Source: Epiperipatus broadwayi (lineage: Eukaryota; Onychophora; Udeonychophora; Euonychophora; Peripatidae). Taken from it: 64,000 nucleotides of DNA. Below the pieces are notes generated by a model, which worked only from the letters and a program-made list of their open reading frames with translations, had not been told where the DNA came from and ran no database searches. Location: contig JAQFVV010000022.1 in NCBI GenBank assembly GCA_028023455.1, forward strand, positions 11,923,100-11,987,099. Reading direction: 5' to 3'. Each line of letters opens with the position of its first letter. Positions within the stretch are counted from its first letter, which is position 1. Of this stretch, positions 47,494 through 57,309 are shown one piece after another. Both the position numbers and the translations under genes were made by a program.

Positions 47494-48169
47494 AATAGCA
47501 TTTGGCTTTCCAAAAACAAAAACATCATCAACATATCGATTGTATAAAGTAATATCTTTCTAATAATATTCCTTTTTAAAATATTTTCTTCATATGTAGA
47601 TATCACAAAATTACATATTTGGGCAATTGTAGGAAGATCCATTGGCCAACTATTACTCATTTTATAAAATTCATGCTTAAAAATCGCATAAATATTTTTA
47701 TCAATAAAGTTAATGTTTCAACAATAAATTTTATTATTTTAATGTTAACATTTTTTAACTTTAACACATTATTAATTATTTCAATAGAAGTCATTCTATC
47801 AATTGATCCATACATTTCACTGACATCAAAGGTACAAATTACATCACAAGTATCAATAACATTATTAATTTTACCAACGAAATCAAATGATAAACGTATT
47901 GTATACATACCAAAACCAAAAATTTCCTGTAACATTTTCTCAATTAATTTACGTTTCATAATAAAACGCACCCCCAAAATCAATCATTAATTGTAATGGT
48001 TCTTTTTCTTTATGCAATTTTATATTTGAAAATATTTTAGGATATATTGCAGCCGAGGGATAAATCCTATAATAAGTACAATTATCAATTACATTATTTT
48101 TGGATTTTTTAAAAATGTTATTAACAAATTGAACATGTAAACTTTCAATATTTATCTTATTAATCTTTA
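47494..48169 (-). pseudogene. PLE reverse transcriptase core
   Basis: From 48169 on the minus strand: KINIESLHVQFVNNIFKKSK, YPSAAIYPKIFSNIKLHKEK, QLMIDFG, then after a frameshift in a G-run (about 47970) KRKLIEKMLQEIF, TCDVICTFDVSEMYGSID (RT motif A with FDVS), a second frameshift near 47715, SNSWPMDLPTIAQICNFVIS (motif B region), TYEENILKRNIIRK and, in another frame, LYNRYVDDVFVFG (YVDD, motif C). The Arg codon before YVDD is CGA at 47536-47538; the inverted copy has TGA there. It ends at the 12-bp TSD. Confidence 0.82.
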
Positions 48170-50031
48170 ATAGTTAAACAGTATTAAGCTGTGCACATGC
48201 GCTTTGCAGATTTTAACTATAAATGACTGAATACAAACACTTCAAACACATGATAAAGTCTTTGGGAAAAGATAGAATGGCCATCTATCTTTTCGAACCC
48301 AAATGCTTTTGTACGGGAAAACCTTAAGGGTCTGAAAGTGAAAGCGCGAAGATATTAAATAATCACTTTAAATTACTTTTACATGCTTGAATAAATGACA
48401 CTGGTGAAAATTACTAGAATTTACGATACGTCGTTCTTATTTGAAATTAAATATATGTAAATAAATCAATTATTTTATATAGCGCGATGTTTTATAAACT
48501 GTAATAGTTAAACAGCATTAAACTGTGCACATGCACTTTGCAGATTTTAACTATAAATGACTGAATACAAACACTTCAAAAACATGATAAAGTCTTTGGG
48601 AAAAGATAGAATGGCCATCTATCTTTTCGAACCCAAACGCTTTTGTATGGGCAAATCTTAAGTGTCTGAAAGTGAAAGCATGAAGATATTAAATAATCAC
48701 TTCAAATTACTTTTAAATGCTTGAATGAATGACGCTGGTGAAAATTACTAGAATTTATGATATGTCATTCTTATTTGAAATTAAATATATGTAAATAAAT
48801 CAATTATTTTATATAGCGTGATGTTTTATAAACTGTAATAGATAAACAGCATTAAGCTGTGCACATGCGCTTTGCAGATTTTAACTATAAATGACTGAAT
48901 ACAAACACTTCAAACACATGATAAAGTCTTTGGGAAAAGATAGAATGGCCATCTATCTTTTCAAACCCAAACGCTTTTGTATGGGCAAATCTTAAGTGTC
49001 TGAAAGTGAAAGTGTGAAGATATTAAATAATCACTTTAAATTACTTTTACATGCTTGAATGAATGACGCTGGTGAAAATTACTAGAATTTATGATACGTT
49101 ATTCTTATTTGAAATTAAATATATGTAAATAAATCAATTATTTTATATAGCGCGATGTTTTATAAACTGTAATAGTTAAACAGCATTAAGCTGTGGACAT
49201 GGGCTTTGCAGATTTTAACTATAAATGATTGAATACAAACACTTCAAACACATGATAAAGTCTTTAAGAAAAGATAGAATCTGCAAAGCGCATGTGCACA
49301 GCTTAATGCTGTTTAACTATTACAGTTTATAAAACATCGCGCTATATGAAATACTTGATTTATTTACATATATTTAATTTCAAATAAGAATGACGTATCG
49401 TAAAGTCAAATAATTTTCACCAGCGTCATTCATTCAAGCATGTAAAAGTAATTTAAAGTGATTATTTAATATCTTCACACTTTCACTTTTAGACACTTAA
49501 GATTTGCCCATACAAAAGCGTTTGGGTTCGAAAAGATAGATGGCCATTCTATCTTTTGCCAAAGACTTTATCATGTGTTTGAAGTGTTTATATTCAGTCA
49601 TTTATAGTTAAAATCTGCAAAGCGCATGTGCACAGCTTAATGCTGTTTAATTATTACAGTTTATAAAACATCGCGCTATATAAAATAATTGATTTATTTA
49701 CATATATTTAATTTCAAATAAGAATGATGTATCGTAAATTCTAGTAATTTTCACCAGTGTCATTCATTCAAGCATGTAAAAGTAATTTAAAGTGATTATT
49801 TAATATCTTCATGCTTTCACTTTCAGACACTTAAGATCTGCCCATACAAAAGCATTTGGGTTTGAAAAGATAGATGGCCATTCTATCTTTTCCCAAAGAC
49901 TTTATCATGTGTATGAAGTGTTTGTATTCAGTCATTTATAGTTAAAATCTGCAAAGCACATGTGCACAGCTTAATGCTGTTTAACTATTACAGTTTATAA
50001 AACATCGCGCTATATAAAATAATTGATTTAT
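48170..50031. repeat. Palindromic array of a 334-bp satellite unit inserted in the PLE
   Basis: Three full units and a part in plus orientation start at 48171, 48505, 48839 and 49173 (334 bp apart). At 49280/49281 the array flips, and just over two units follow in reverse, with matching anchor ends at 49320, 49653 and 49987 (333 and 334 bp apart). The flanks share TTATTAATCTTTA (48157-48169 and 50032-50044), a 13-bp TSD inside the PLE frame. Each unit has a near-perfect 27-bp palindrome built on AAAAGATAG...TGGCCA...CTATCTTTT. No ORF. No canonical hammerhead was found in the unit. Confidence 0.9.
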
Positions 50032-50044
50032 TTATTAATCTTTA

Positions 50045-50753
50045 TAAAATTAAGAATATTAATTTGAGTAATAACTTTATTTTCATAATCAGATTTTAGT
50101 AACAAACACATTCTTAAACCTTTATCTTCTTTTATGCACACAAGATTATTATCAAATGCAAATTTTTTAAATTTAGAAATTTGTACGTTCCAATTACTAT
50201 TTATTGTATATTTGAAATTCTTTTCTTTTACTTTTTTAACTAACTCATTGCCAACCTTTGAATCACATTTAATTACACCCAAGGAACTTTCAACAGCAGA
50301 TTTCACTTCTAGATCACTATCTTTCCATTGGCCACCAACATATTTTGTACCAAGATTTAAAATATATTTTTCTTGACAATCGAGATCCACACCAGACAAA
50401 TTAACAAAATTATTATCTTGAAACTTATTTTTAAATTCTTTCTTAAACAAAAAGTTAAATTTCTTATTAAATTTCTTACATAGTCTGTCATAATATCGAT
50501 CCAAAAACATTTGAGAATTACTCTTAAAATTAAGCCAGTCATTTCGATTATTCAAATCAATCAAATGATTTAAACTTTTTAAGTAACGCCTTTTATCAAA
50601 AATTAAATATTTACACAAAGAAATGATACTACATAGCACAATCATTTTTAAATAGCATATTGTATTCGATGACAACTTGCAAGACATATTAAATTTTATT
50701 TGACTACAATTTGGAAAAACTTTTAACATTTTACAGTTATAAAGAAACTGCAA
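50045..50753 (-). pseudogene. PLE N-terminal region
   Basis: An open frame of about 236 codons starts at ATG 50753 and runs into the 13-bp TSD; in the disrupted form it reads a few codons into the satellite and stops. It is rich in Lys/Asn, with LSGVDLDCQEKYILNLGTKY, then GVIKCDSKVGNELVKKVKEK and LVCIKEDKGLRMCLL. The last matches the I.KADKG..V block that precedes the reverse transcriptase in Penelope proteins. The frame is uninterrupted on this side. Confidence 0.75.
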
Positions 50754-50844
50754 TCTGCATTTTAAAGCAATTATTTTGTTAAGTTACCTTTCTCCATTTT
50801 TTGATAATCCACATACCATTTCTAGAACTAATTTCCATTGATAT

Positions 50845-51170
50845 ATATAATAATAATAATATTACAAATCAATGTCTGTATTTCTTCAAAATAATATACG
50901 TAAATTTATAAATAAATATTAGAAAATACAGTGCTTAAAAGTTTATAAAAATATATCTATAGCCATCACTTAGGAGCACTTTCAACTATCCTTGTAGTTT
51001 TTGTCAACTAATACTTTTAAAAGGTCAACTTTTCCCATAATTCCATGATGTCAACTTTCCCATAATTTCGTGATCTTAACATTTTCTGCTTGCCTATTGA
51101 TTAAATCTTGCTTATATTTATATATTAACATCGCTTCCTTAATTTTTCTTTTATTACTATTTCTTTCTAA
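50845..51170 (-). repeat. PLE 3' end (upstream pseudo-LTR)
   Basis: Near-identical to 42565-42880 in the same orientation. It starts about 90 bp upstream of the N-terminal ATG of the broken PLE and adjoins the inverted copy at about 51171. This is the left pseudo-LTR, i.e. the remains of a tandem upstream copy. Confidence 0.75.
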
Positions 51171-51171
51171 A

Positions 51172-52335
51172 TATGAAGAAAATATTTTGAAAAAGGAATA
51201 TTATCAGAAAGATATTACATTATACAATTGATATGTTGATGATGTTTTTGTTTGTGGAAAGCCAAGTGCTATTAATGATTTGTTTAATGAATTAAATAAT
51301 ATAAAGAACTTAAAATGGATTAAAACAGATGAAAATTCAATGAGTGTTCAATTTTTAGATCTCAAGATAACTAGAAACAAAGATAAACTGGATTACTATA
51401 TGACTCTTAAACCAATAGCAAAAAGGAGATATATTCCATATGAATCAAAGGTACCAATGTCACATAAAATGGCAGGTTTGAAGTCCTTCTTATTTAGAAA
51501 TGATAACCTTTGTAAATATACATCGGATAAAAACCAAAAAAAAATTGAAATTTATTATAATGAATTGTTAAACATTGTATATAATTATGATTGTGTTTAT
51601 TATACTGTTAAAAATTTTAATTCTAAATATAAAATAATATTAATAATAATGTTAATTCTTCTGATAAAAAATTTTGGATATCAATACCATATATTTCAAA
51701 ACAACAGGCAAGTTTCATTAAGAAAATTTATAAAGGTATATGTGATATTGCATTTTATGCACCACCTACATTAAATAAATTAATAAATAATTCAAAAGAT
51801 AAGACTTTATTGTCAAATAAAAATTGTATCATTTACAAATGGACATGTAGGTGTGGCAGTGGATATATAGGTGAATTGAGGTGCACATTGGAAAAAAGAA
51901 CAAAAGAGCACTTGTTATTATTAAAAAGGGTTCAAAATACAAAACAAAATTATAAAAATAATGATAATTTATCAGCTTCTGTCTTTTATGACCATAATAA
52001 ATCATGTATTTATGGTTTTGATTTTAATTATAGTAATATAAAAATATTGGAAACTGAAAGAAATAATAATAAAAGAAAAATTAAGGAAGCGATGTTAATA
52101 TATAAATACAAGCAAGATTTAATCAATAGGCAAGCAGTAAATGTTGAGATCACAGAATTATGGGAAAGTTGACATCATGGAATTATGGAAAAGTTGACCT
52201 TTTAAAAGTATTAGTTGACAAAAACTACAAGGATAGTTGGAAGCATTCCTAAGTGAGTTATAGATATATTTTTATAAACGTTTAAGTACTGTATTTTCTA
52301 ATATTTATTTATAAATTTTCATATATATATATATA
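51172..52335 (+). pseudogene. 5'-truncated inverted PLE copy (RT end, GIY-YIG, 3' UTR)
   Basis: Plus-strand copy beginning inside the RT (YEENIL..., then YVDDVFVCG), through QFLDLKITRNKDKLDYYM, SHKMAGLKSFLFRN, a one-base frameshift near 51630, to the nuclease CIIYKWTCRCGSGYIGELRC with LEKRTKEHLLLLKR, where the GIY-YIG core, Arg and Glu-His are kept. Coding ends with VEITELWES, stop at 52170-52172; the 3' UTR continues to about 52330 and is the inverted match of 50845-51120. TGA at 51229-51231 replaces the CGA seen in the 47.5-kb paralogue. It would have supplied the RT and nicking nuclease of the PLE. Confidence 0.85.
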
Positions 52336-52556
52336 ATTAGAAACCAACCAGTAACCATCTAAACATTCACAATAAAGATAGTAATCAATATTTCTCACTG
52401 CTGTCAAGGCAACCTCCTCATCTTTTAATAGCAAGAATGGAAATCCATTCTTACTAATGGTCCATTGAATACATATGGACATTTAAAAATTGCAACTTGA
52501 CCCCAGAAAATAAAATATTGATACAATGAAGTTTAAATAAACCTCTTTAAACATGA
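52336..52556 (+). repeat. Tandem duplication, copy 1
   Basis: About 220 bp from ATTAGAAACC to TTTAAACATGAA, repeated at 52692-52911 (offset about 355 bp) with around 90 percent identity by eye. It adjoins a TA repeat at the end of the PLE. Confidence 0.85.
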
Positions 52557-52691
52557 AATAAACATGTCAATGTAATGCAGACTAATAAATACTCAATTAT
52601 AACATTACAAACTGCAATACTTTTAAATTGCTCATGTATTATTTAAATAATAAGTGAAATAATGCTTAAAGCTAAATGTGATAATGATGTA

Positions 52692-52911
52692 ATTAGAAAA
52701 CCAGTAACCACCTAAACATTCACAATAAAGATAGTAATCTATATTTCTCACTGCTGTCAAGGCAACCTTCTCACCTTTTAATAGCAAGAATGGAAATCAA
52801 CTCTTACTAATAGTCCATTGAATATATATATGGACACTTAAAGATTGCAACTTGACCACAGAGAATGAAATATTGATACAGTGAAGTTTAAATAAACCTC
52901 TTTAAACATGA
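52692..52911 (+). repeat. Tandem duplication, copy 2
   Basis: Second copy of 52336-52556. The 135 bp between the copies are not repeated. Confidence 0.85.
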
Positions 52912-52944
52912 ATTATATATACAGTGTATATAATTAATAAAACA

Positions 52945-53530
52945 GCAATTATAGAAATATTAAAGGCTGTATTGTTCTACCATATTTATCATGTAGTGCT
53001 AATAAAATAGCACAAATATGCTCAGAAAAATTTGATGTCAGATTCAGAATTCCCATAAATTTAAGCAAGCTCATTAAACAATACAAAGGATCGAATTTTA
53101 ACATTGGACTGACCCAATATGGTCTATGCTGTAAACTGCAGCCAAAATATTGTCCATATGTATATTATAGTGAGATCAGGGCAAATCTTAGAACTAGAAT
53201 GACTCAACACTCATTAATGTTATAAAAAATCTAAGATTAAGCCTGAAGGGTTTCCATTTTTCACAATCACGAAAGAGAACACAGCCATACTTATGATCTG
53301 AGTGTTGTTAAAAATTATGTGTGAAGAGAAAACAATTGCAATCATAAAATAAAAGTGGTGTGGTTCTTTACACAAAATGAATATGTAATTAACCAAAAAC
53401 TAATAGCATTCAAATTAGCAAAAAATTAATATTTTCAGCAGACTCACCATGAATATGACGTGAAAGCATCGAAAGTGTACTCGATACAATAAATATAATT
53501 AAATTTTATATAAACTCTGTATGAATATTT
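52945..53530 (+). pseudogene. Decayed PLE 3' end of another family
   Basis: Translated patches on the plus strand: LPYLSCSANKIAQICSEKF, then CCKLQPKYCPYVYYSEIRAN (a relic of the YVG-type nuclease strand), LRTRMTQHSL (the Arg/His block) and a later HERE-HSHTYDLS-like block. Several stops and frameshifts. The non-coding end at 53448-53478 has GACGTGAAAGCATCGAAAG before a TA repeat (53537-53552). It differs clearly from the 42-52 kb PLE. Confidence 0.65.
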
Positions 53531-53539
53531 TTCACATAT

Positions 53540-55100
53540 ATATATATATATTTTACACATAATTCGAAGAGATCACCAACATTTTTTAACAATGAACCTA
53601 TCTCAACAAATAGGATAATGTCTTCCATTTGAAAAAATTTCTTAAAAAACCATTAAACATAACAAATGTTAATTTTACTAAGATTGTTCATCTACTGCCA
53701 TTTTTCCCTACTCATTTTTAAAACATTTTTGACTGAATAGATATTGTTTCACACTGTTGTTTGTAATATCTTTACAACTTTTAAAATAACTTTTTGGATG
53801 ATAGCAGACAAAAATCCAGCTAAAACATAGGTGAAATATTATTGTTAAATTATACAGAGATGAAGTTATAAAATATATTTTTTTATATCTGCTTTTCATG
53901 AAGCATTCATTTTAATCTATATAGTTCCATGAATATTTATATGTAATATTTGAGATTAACTCCTTGCTTCTGTTTAAATATAATTGATAGGTCCTCTAGT
54001 GTCAGCAAATAGCAATATATTTGTAAAATCAATAAAGATACCTCTCAAGGAAAAAACAATCAAGAAGTATCTTTACTAATTTTAAAAATGTATTGTCATT
54101 TGCTGATACTAGAAGGCTACTCAATTATATTTAAACAGTAGCAATGAGTTATTCCTCAAAACATTATATATAATGGTATGAATATTTTCACAGCTAGGGA
54201 CTAACATATAAAATTGAATTAAGAATAGTTGACTTTTTATATAACATTATAATCTTTACTTAAGTTATTAATTAATTTAGTATTAATTGGAGCAATTATT
54301 TATCAGATTGTGTGATATTAATTTTCCACAGCTTCATTGAAACACTTTTTGTACAAATATTCCATTATTATCTAAAAATATAATGGTAAAATTAAAACCT
54401 CAATAGGTATCTACCAGTGTAAAAAGACATACTTTTATTAGATTGGATATGTGAAACAAATGATTGAAAACAAATTTCATAAACAATATTTTATGAGCTA
54501 AAACATGTTTTTTTATGAAAGAGACAGATCTCATTTACATAATAAAGAATAACTTAAAGTCATTTTAAAAAGGTGCTCTATTAATTTGCCTTATAGGGAG
54601 AAAGAGCATGGTTGAGAATAGATAACAATTACGACTACAATAAGAGGAGTATTAAAATCTTTCAAAAAGAAAAGTTTTTAAAAAAAAAAATGATAATAGA
54701 CAACATTGCAAGATGTTATAAATACAGTTTAAATATCTTCACATGATATATGTGGGTGTATTCAAGCTTCATGAATTGGTTTGGATATTCATTGCAAACC
54801 TTACCATTAAATTTTTTTGTCTATCCCTTTTGTTTGGAGTTAAAATGGTTATATTCATTTATGAGTTCTGATAATGATGATGATGATGCCAACTTTTATT
54901 CTCACTATTTGTAATAACAAAACAGTTATTTTGAGAAATTTTTTTCACTTGTCTTTTTTTCAAAATAAAGACTGGTGAAAATTGTCTAGTACTGATAAAT
55001 ATTTTATAAAAAAAAAAAAAAATTAAGAATAGAAAAAAGACAAAAAATTATTTAATAAAGTTCTGATTAACTATTATCTCCAATTTTAAATACTTATTAC
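53540..55100. other. No gene seen
   Basis: AT-rich. CTCAAGGAAAAAAC...TCCTCTAGTGTCAGCAAAT near 53990-54060 is loosely inverted with 54060-54135 (CATTTGCTGATACTAGAAGG), suggesting a decayed inverted repeat. No coding. Confidence 0.4.
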
Positions 55101-55337
55101 CTAAATAACTGACCTCATTTCTGGATGTATACAGGTTGAAAAAGAATTATATCTCTCCCTTACATTAATCAATGCACTGTTAATAGTGATTATCTCTTCT
55201 ATAGAATTTCGATAGATGTCAATGTAATCAATGCCACAGAATTCTTTAATTAATTCAACCTTCAATTTCTGAATTATTTGATCAGAAAGTTGAAGATTGC
55301 ACCATCTAATAATATTATAAAAAGAGTGCTTCAAAAA
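55101..55337 (-). other. Exon-like open region, unknown
   Basis: A minus-strand open frame with a protein-like composition (LQLSDQIIQKLKVELIKE, FCGIDYIDIYRNSIEEII) preceded by a 3' splice-like TATTATTAG and followed by possible donors GTAAGG (within the frame) or GTCAGT. It lies 0.6 kb downstream of a calpain exon on the same strand but does not look like the last EF-hand. It may be an exon of another gene or chance. Confidence 0.25.
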
Positions 55338-55364
55338 TAGAAAATAAAGAAATAAATATAACAA

Positions 55365-55977
55365 ATCCTAAAAAAATAAACTCAGCACCTGTGGATTATA
55401 AATCTTAGTCACAAATTAACTCCCAACAGAAGATAAAAAAAAAAAATTCAGTTGAATGAAATTTCTCAAATCATTACTTCAGAACTCAAATATTTCATGA
55501 TCATCCAATCAAAAAATATTTTAATATATATAATTGTGCCAACACATCAACTCAATGTTGGAGCAATCACAGATTACCAGATGATAGTGTATTTTAAATT
55601 CCCATCCCAGACCAGTTTCTGACATTTGCCTATATAAATCAGGATTGGAATTCAAAGCTAGAAATAAAGTAGTAGTGGGAATTTAAATGTATTACTGTTT
55701 ATAATTATTGATGCTTACAATAGAAAACATTAGAATATGGAGTTATTCTTGTTTTATATATATATAAATCCATTTTGCTGTACTTTCTGATGAAAACCAG
55801 TCTGCTGGTTGAAATATTAAAGCAGTTTTATAGAGAAGTAATTGTGTATTTTTATTATGTTTTTATTTTTCCTTTAGTTAGTTCGTATATTTATTATATA
55901 TATGTTGTATAAGCTAGAACATTATATGACATAATGCTCAATAAATTTATTAAAAAAATTAAAATATTGAAATTTAC
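55365..55977. other. Downstream intron or flank of the calpain exon; no other exon seen
   Basis: Begins (minus strand) with the GTAAAT donor at 55977-55972. It includes a hammerhead-like core at 55787-55814. I searched for the final EF-hand coding (Glu/Asp-Trp-Leu end) and found none that is convincing. Confidence 0.5.
55787..55814 (+). other. Hammerhead-like core motif
   Basis: CTGATGA, A, AACCAG, TCTG, CTGGTT, GAAA: the conserved core order with a 6-bp middle helix. The outer helices were not resolved by eye. PLE ends are known to carry hammerhead ribozymes, so this may be a PLE relic. Confidence 0.45.
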
Positions 55978-56094
55978 CAATCATTATACTTAGTTTCATG
56001 GCACAGTGAATAAAGTCATCAAATGAAATAATTCCTTTCTTATTTCCATAACGTTTAATCAATAAATTCAAAATATGATTATTAACTTGATAGC
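55978..56094 (-). CDS. Calpain, penta-EF-hand exon (117 bp)
   Basis: Internal exon with a 3' splice site TTTCATTTGTTTCAG before 56094 and a 5' splice site GTAAAT from 55977. Phase 1 at both ends: the first Gly codon is split with the exon at 63953. It encodes YQVNNHILNLLIKRYG, NKKGIISFDDFIHCAMKL and SIMIG, i.e. the helix-loop-helix of the fourth EF-hand of the calpain C-terminal domain. Arthropod calpains have closely similar residues (GYxLNNRxLN, RYG, FDDF.xCAxK). Calpains are calcium-activated cytosolic cysteine proteases; this domain binds calcium and holds the subunits together. From memory the equivalent vertebrate exon is also 117 bp. The protease exons lie beyond the right edge. Confidence 0.9.
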
Positions 56095-56693
56095 CTGAAA
56101 CAAATGAAAAGATAAAATTACATTAAAACTAAAATATAAAATAAATCTTTATTGTATTTTATTATGAGATTATGTCAATCATTAAAAAAAAACGTAATGT
56201 GCTGAAAGATTAATAATGAAAAATGAACATGATTTTCAGCAACGCCCCCTATAAAATTTTGCCAAAATACACGCTGTCTGGGATCAAAGTATTATTCTGT
56301 TTTAATCTACCATTAAACCTAGTGTTAATGGAAGACTTACAAGATAGAGGTGGCAACAAAACTGATTACAACTAAGAATAATTATCCATACAAAAATGAT
56401 GAAAAAATGCAAGCACAAAAATTCAGAAACCATTTCTGTATTTCTGGCCGTATTAAGTACAACTGTTTCAACACACGGTGTATTGAATTACAAAAATTTA
56501 TAAAAGACACATCCCCATCCATCCATTATCAAGAGTTCACATTTTAAAACACCTTTCAAATCACTCGTAATACTCCTGCTTGGGTCGTCTTTTTAAAATT
56601 TTTTCTTTAGGAGAAAGATTGATTTAACTTAAAGTAAGATTTAATTTTTAAAATCGCTTCTGTTATAAACTCGTTTTTTTTTTAAGTGTCATA

Positions 56694-56776
56694 GCATGGG
56701 CCGGGACGCGAACCCGCAACCCGGGCAACTGCCTGCAAATGCAAGGCAGTCGCGCTGACCTCTCGACCACCAATGC
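56694..56776 (-). repeat. tRNA-like short retroposon (83 nt, class II-like)
   Basis: On the minus strand GCATTGG at the 5' end pairs with CCCATGC at the 3' end in 6 of 7 positions, giving an acceptor-like stem. Box A-like TGGTCGAGAGGTCAGCGC and box B-like GGGTTCGCGTCCC are well kept, and 83 nt with an extended variable region resembles Leu/Ser tRNAs. The anticodon arm does not give a standard 7-nt loop. TATGACACTT and an A-run follow, as in its relatives at 4242 and 11139, so it is a SINE-like copy. It could still be transcribed by RNA polymerase III. Confidence 0.7.
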
Positions 56777-57159
56777 AAGACTTTTTTAATAAGAAAAATA
56801 CATTTAAAAAACAAATCTGATTTCTCTTTTATCTTGCTCTAAAACTAAGTCAAGTATTCTAAATCTAAGTATTAAATATATATAAAGTAAATACCTAAAA
56901 TTTTAAAACTTTGTTAAGTCATTAATAAAGTCAATAAATTGATTCTCTTAAGTCCATTCACATAGAACTATGTTTGTTGAAAATGTTCAATGGGAAAATA
57001 TATAAGTAGCATTATAATTTATATTATCATTTATTTAAAGCATTAATGTCAATATTATTTTTTTTGTCCATTCATTATTTTATAATTCAATACATACATC
57101 GTGTGCTTCAACAAAAAGAAATCTGTTCATCTGGCTAACATTCTTAACTAGGACTTAGC

Positions 57160-57240
57160 ATTAGAATAGGGCTTATATTACAAGCATCCTGAAAAATTAT
57201 GCTAGGGCTTATTTTCTGATTAAGGCTTATTTTCAGGAAA
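57160..57240 (+). repeat. Dispersed MITE-like repeat, copy 2
   Basis: Matches 32790-32872: GGGCTTATATTACAAGC, ATCCTGAAAAATTATGCTAG and GGCTTATTTTC repeated. It lies 70 bp upstream of the LINE remnant. Confidence 0.65.
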
Positions 57241-57309
57241 TTTGGTATGGCAAAAAACATGATGAAAACATTTTATCATAGGGATAAGATTATTCTTTTA
57301 AATTTGAAT

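Larger units (their letters stand above)
42565..51170 (-). mobile_element. Penelope-like element, broken by two insertions
   Basis: Minus-strand PLE reconstructed from three coding blocks in order: 50753-50045 (N-terminal), 48169-47494 (RT core), 43634-42785 (RT end plus GIY-YIG). The inserts at 48170-50031 and 43635-47481 separate them. A near-identical 3' end lies on both sides (42565-42880 and 50845-51170), the pseudo-LTR arrangement of PLEs. Without inserts the coding part is about 2.2 kb, close to the usual PLE length. Frameshifts and stops show that it is inactive. Confidence 0.8.

Noticed and set aside
47619-47990. 123-codon plus-strand frame
   Set aside because: Antisense shadow of the PLE reverse transcriptase.
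48171-48504. Hammerhead ribozyme inside the 334-bp unit
   Set aside because: GAAA and CTGAA strings occur on both strands but never in the core order with a pairing middle helix.
48170-50031. CRISPR-like or bacterial repeat array
   Set aside because: Units are 334 bp without spacers, inverted at the centre, and set in an animal retroelement.
55500-55530. Possible last calpain EF-hand (Phe-Asp-Trp codons on the minus strand)
   Set aside because: The upstream frame lacks any calcium-loop or helix pattern and no acceptor site is placed correctly.
56694-56776. Functional tRNA gene
   Set aside because: Acceptor and T arms fit, but the anticodon arm lacks a normal loop, and an A-rich tail plus related retroposed copies point to a SINE-like repeat.
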